Origin: Amorphoplanes digitatis
GTDB lineage: Bacteria; Actinomycetota; Actinomycetes; Mycobacteriales; Micromonosporaceae
Assembly: GCF_014205335.1 (NCBI RefSeq)
Contig: NZ_JACHNH010000001.1
Span: forward strand, 806,001-870,000
Direction: 5' to 3'
Length of the DNA stretch: 64,000 nt
Shown here: in pieces, positions 62,393 to 64,000 of the stretch
How positions within the stretch are numbered: the first letter of the stretch is position 1
How the letters are laid out: every line of letters starts with the position of its first letter
Notes under the pieces: model-generated
Told to the model about the DNA's origin: nothing
The model's input: the letters and a program-made list of their open reading frames with translations, nothing else
Databases searched by the model: none
Made by a program: the position numbers and the translations under genes

Positions 62393-62483
62393 ACGCTCCC
62401 GCCGCCTGCCCACACCCGGGCGGCGGGTCCCGGAGCCGACCGTCCCCGCTCGGGCCGTCCTCGCTCACGTTGCCCGTTCTGCC

Positions 62484-62580
62484 GTCCCCGCTCGCGCGGC
62501 CGTTCCCGCCGTCCCGCTCGCGCGGCCGTTCCCGCAGTCCCGCTTCCGCGGCTGTCCCGCTTCCGCGGCTGTCCCGCTGT
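62484..62580. repeat. Short tandem repeats between GGDEF-EAL gene and gatC
   Basis: Two 23-bp copies of a CCCGCTCGCGCGGCCGTTCCCGC-type sequence start at 62487 and 62513 (period 26), followed by two copies of GTCCCGCTTCCGCGGCT at 62537 and 62554 (period 17). The 345-bp gap holds no credible gene. The plus strand here is poor in adenine, like the 40-bp array. Confidence 0.8.
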
Positions 62581-62647
62581 GGGCGGTGGTCGGCACCGCA
62601 CGCCCGGCGCGGCGTCCTGATGCAGGCCGGGCGGCCGGACGGCGAAG

Positions 62648-62656
62648 TTATCCACA
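62648..62656 (+). promoter_or_regulatory. Consensus DnaA box upstream of gatC
   Basis: TTATCCACA, the strong DnaA box of many bacteria, stands 81 bp before the gatC start. It is single in the stretch; no cluster or AT-rich unwinding region is seen, so it is not an origin. It may be a regulatory or titration site, or chance. Confidence 0.4.
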
Positions 62657-62737
62657 GACCAGGGAGCCGCCCGCCACCGCGACCACCCCTGGAAATAGAC
62701 TCTCCAGGTCAGCGACATCCACCACCAAGGGGGCACG

Positions 62738-63037
62738 ATGGCCGCCATCTCCCGCGAAGAGGTCGCGCATCTGGCGCGCCTGTCGCGGCTCGCCGTGACC
62801 GAGCAGGAGCTCGACCAGTTCGCCGGTCAGCTCGACGTCATTCTGCAGTCGGTCGCCCGGATCGGTGATGTGGCCGCTGAGGACATCCCGCCCACCTCGC
62901 ACTCCGTGCCGCTGACCAACGTCTACCGCGACGACGTCGTGCAGCCGAGCCTCACGCAGGAGGCGGCGCTCTCCGGCGCGCCCGACTCCGCCGAGGGCCG
63001 GTTCCGCGTGCCGCGCATCCTGGATGAGGAGGAATGA
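62738..63037 (+). CDS. gatC: Asp-tRNA(Asn)/Glu-tRNA(Gln) amidotransferase subunit C
   Basis: A 99-residue helical subunit that stabilises GatA in the GatCAB complex. The family pattern [19 protein letters not shown] and [14 protein letters not shown] is clear. ATG 62738 follows AAGGGGG. The stop lies just before the gatA start, so the genes are coupled. Confidence 0.95.
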   Translation: MAAISREEVAHLARLSRLAVTEQELDQFAGQLDVILQSVARIGDVAAEDIPPTSHSVPLTNVYRDDVVQPSLTQEAALSGAPDSAEGRFRVPRILDEEE

Positions 63038-63039
63038 GC

Positions 63040-64000
63040 ATGACCGACGTCACCAGGATGACCGCGGTTCAGATCGCCGCGCTGATCAGCAGCGGGGAGG
63101 CGTCCGCCGTCGAGGTCGCCACCGCGCACCTCGACCGGATCGCCGCCGTCGACGACCGGGTCCACGCCTTCCTGCACGTCGACCGGGAGGGTGCCCTCGC
63201 GGCCGCCCGCAAGGTCGATGAGCAGCGCGGCCGGGGCGAGGCGACCGGGCCGCTCGCGGGCGTGCCCGTCGCGGTCAAGGACGTGATCGCCACCAAGGGC
63301 GTGCCGACCACGGCCGCCTCGAAGATCCTCGAGGGCTGGAAGCCGCCCTACGACGCCACCGTCGTCGAGCGGCTGCGCGCCGCCGGCACGGTCATGCTCG
63401 GCAAGACCAACATGGACGAGTTCGCCATGGGGTCCTCGACCGAATACTCCGCATACGGGCCCACCAACAACCCGTGGGACCTCGGGCGCATCCCCGGCGG
63501 CTCCGGCGGCGGCAGCGCCGCGTCCGTTGCCGCCTACGAGGCTCCGCTGGCCATCGGCACCGACACCGGCGGCTCGATCCGGCAGCCCGGCGCCGTCACC
63601 GGCACGGTCGGCGCCAAGCCGACCTACGGCGGCACCTCCCGCTACGGCCTGATCGCCTTCTCGTCCTCGCTCGACACCCCCGGCCCGTGCACGCGGACCG
63701 TCGAGGACGCGGCCCTGCTCCACTCGGTCATCGCCGGCCACGACGTGCGCGACTCGACCTCCATCCCGCAGCCGGTCCCCGACGTCGTCGCGGCCGCGCG
63801 GCTGGGCGCCACGGGCGACCTGACCGGGGTCAAGCTCGGCATCGTCAAGGAGTTCGCCGGCGAGGGCGCCGAGCCCGGCGTGATCGCGGCCTTCCGCGAG
63901 TCCGTCGAGACGCTCGTCAAGCTCGGTGCCGAGGTCGTCGAGGTGTCCTGCCCGCACTTCGAGTTTGCCCTCCCGGCCTACTACCTCATCGCGCCGAGCG
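63040..64000 (+). CDS. gatA: Asp-tRNA(Asn)/Glu-tRNA(Gln) amidotransferase subunit A, partial
   Basis: The first 320 residues of the amidase subunit that frees ammonia from glutamine for tRNA amidation; the gene runs out of the window. The catalytic Ser-cisSer-Lys triad is K80 (AVKDV), S155 (PGGSGGGSA) and S179 ([12 protein letters not shown]). ATG 63040 is preferred because GAGGAGGA stands 7-8 bp upstream; an ATG at 63034 overlapping the gatC stop is too close to that site. The gatB gene is expected beyond the window. Confidence 0.95.
   Translation, partial: MTDVTRMTAVQIAALISSGEASAVEVATAHLDRIAAVDDRVHAFLHVDREGALAAARKVDEQRGRGEATGPLAGVPVAVKDVIATKGVPTTAASKILEGWKPPYDATVVERLRAAGTVMLGKTNMDEFAMGSSTEYSAYGPTNNPWDLGRIPGGSGGGSAASVAAYEAPLAIGTDTGGSIRQPGAVTGTVGAKPTYGGTSRYGLIAFSSSLDTPGPCTRTVEDAALLHSVIAGHDVRDSTSIPQPVPDVVAAARLGATGDLTGVKLGIVKEFAGEGAEPGVIAAFRESVETLVKLGAEVVEVSCPHFEFALPAYYLIAPS

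Noticed and set aside
62648-62656. A replication origin
   Set aside because: Only one DnaA box is present, with no dnaA, dnaN or AT-rich region around it.
60322-62868. An 848-codon frame overlapping the GGDEF-EAL gene
   Set aside because: Arginine/proline-rich shadow of the real frame; no motif.

Overview
The window looks like chromosomal DNA of a high-GC filamentous actinobacterium, most likely of the Micromonosporaceae (Actinoplanes/Micromonospora type). The reasons are the GC-rich third codon positions, frequent GTG starts, NucS as a mismatch endonuclease, the NAD-dependent ligase followed by gatCA, the 180-kDa class of NAD-glutamate dehydrogenase, a pair of DivIVA-like coiled-coil proteins and an isobutyryl-CoA mutase. 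The family assignment is inference; no rRNA or tRNA gene was seen. No insertion sequence, prophage, CRISPR array or plasmid gene was found, so this is a core-like region. Both ends cut genes: a membrane protein on the left and gatA on the right.

Layout. 1-9.9 kb: membrane proteins, nucS, an ABC ATPase/permease pair, an aldehyde dehydrogenase, a small cysteine/histidine protein, an alpha/beta hydrolase, an AI-2E-type permease and a first coiled-coil protein. 10-16 kb: a second coiled-coil protein, then short-chain acyl-CoA genes (methylmalonyl-CoA epimerase, thiolase, meaB) and a TPR-GGDEF protein. 16-28 kb: a PadR regulator divergent from a flavin monooxygenase, an orphan sugar-binding lipoprotein, a metallopeptidase-like protein whose zinc motif appears lost, a secreted M4 protease, isobutyryl-CoA mutase large subunit, a thioredoxin-TPR protein, an arginase-fold protein and a penicillin-binding lipoprotein. 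28-45 kb: NAD-glutamate dehydrogenase, copper ATPase with a CsoR-type box, a TetR-controlled operon, NagZ divergent from a ROK protein, an ABC ATPase, ribokinase, a two-gene Aer-like chemoreceptor and an enoyl-CoA hydratase. 45-56 kb: a membrane-anchored Hsp70, an acetolactate-synthase-like enzyme, paired DUF202 proteins, etfBA, cysteine desulfurase, mnmA and a MetE-like protein. 56-64 kb: a striking 40-bp tandem array, a 2H phosphoesterase, ligA, a GGDEF-EAL protein and gatCA.

How genes work together. Epimerase, thiolase, MeaB, isobutyryl-CoA mutase, enoyl-CoA hydratase and EtfBA form a scattered short-chain acyl-CoA toolkit. Three of these transcription units carry variants of the same 16-bp palindrome (ideal form CTGAACGATCGTTCAG) at the promoter, suggesting one unseen repressor controls them. 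Cysteine desulfurase next to MnmA fits sulfur supply for tRNA 2-thiouridine. Two c-di-GMP proteins lie in the window. Local operators can be read for PadR, TetR, ROK and CsoR-type regulators. Convergent genes are packed unusually tightly (six of nine junctions have a gap of 4 bp or less, two sharing a CTAG), apart from a palindrome-rich spacer after copA and the 680-bp tandem array.
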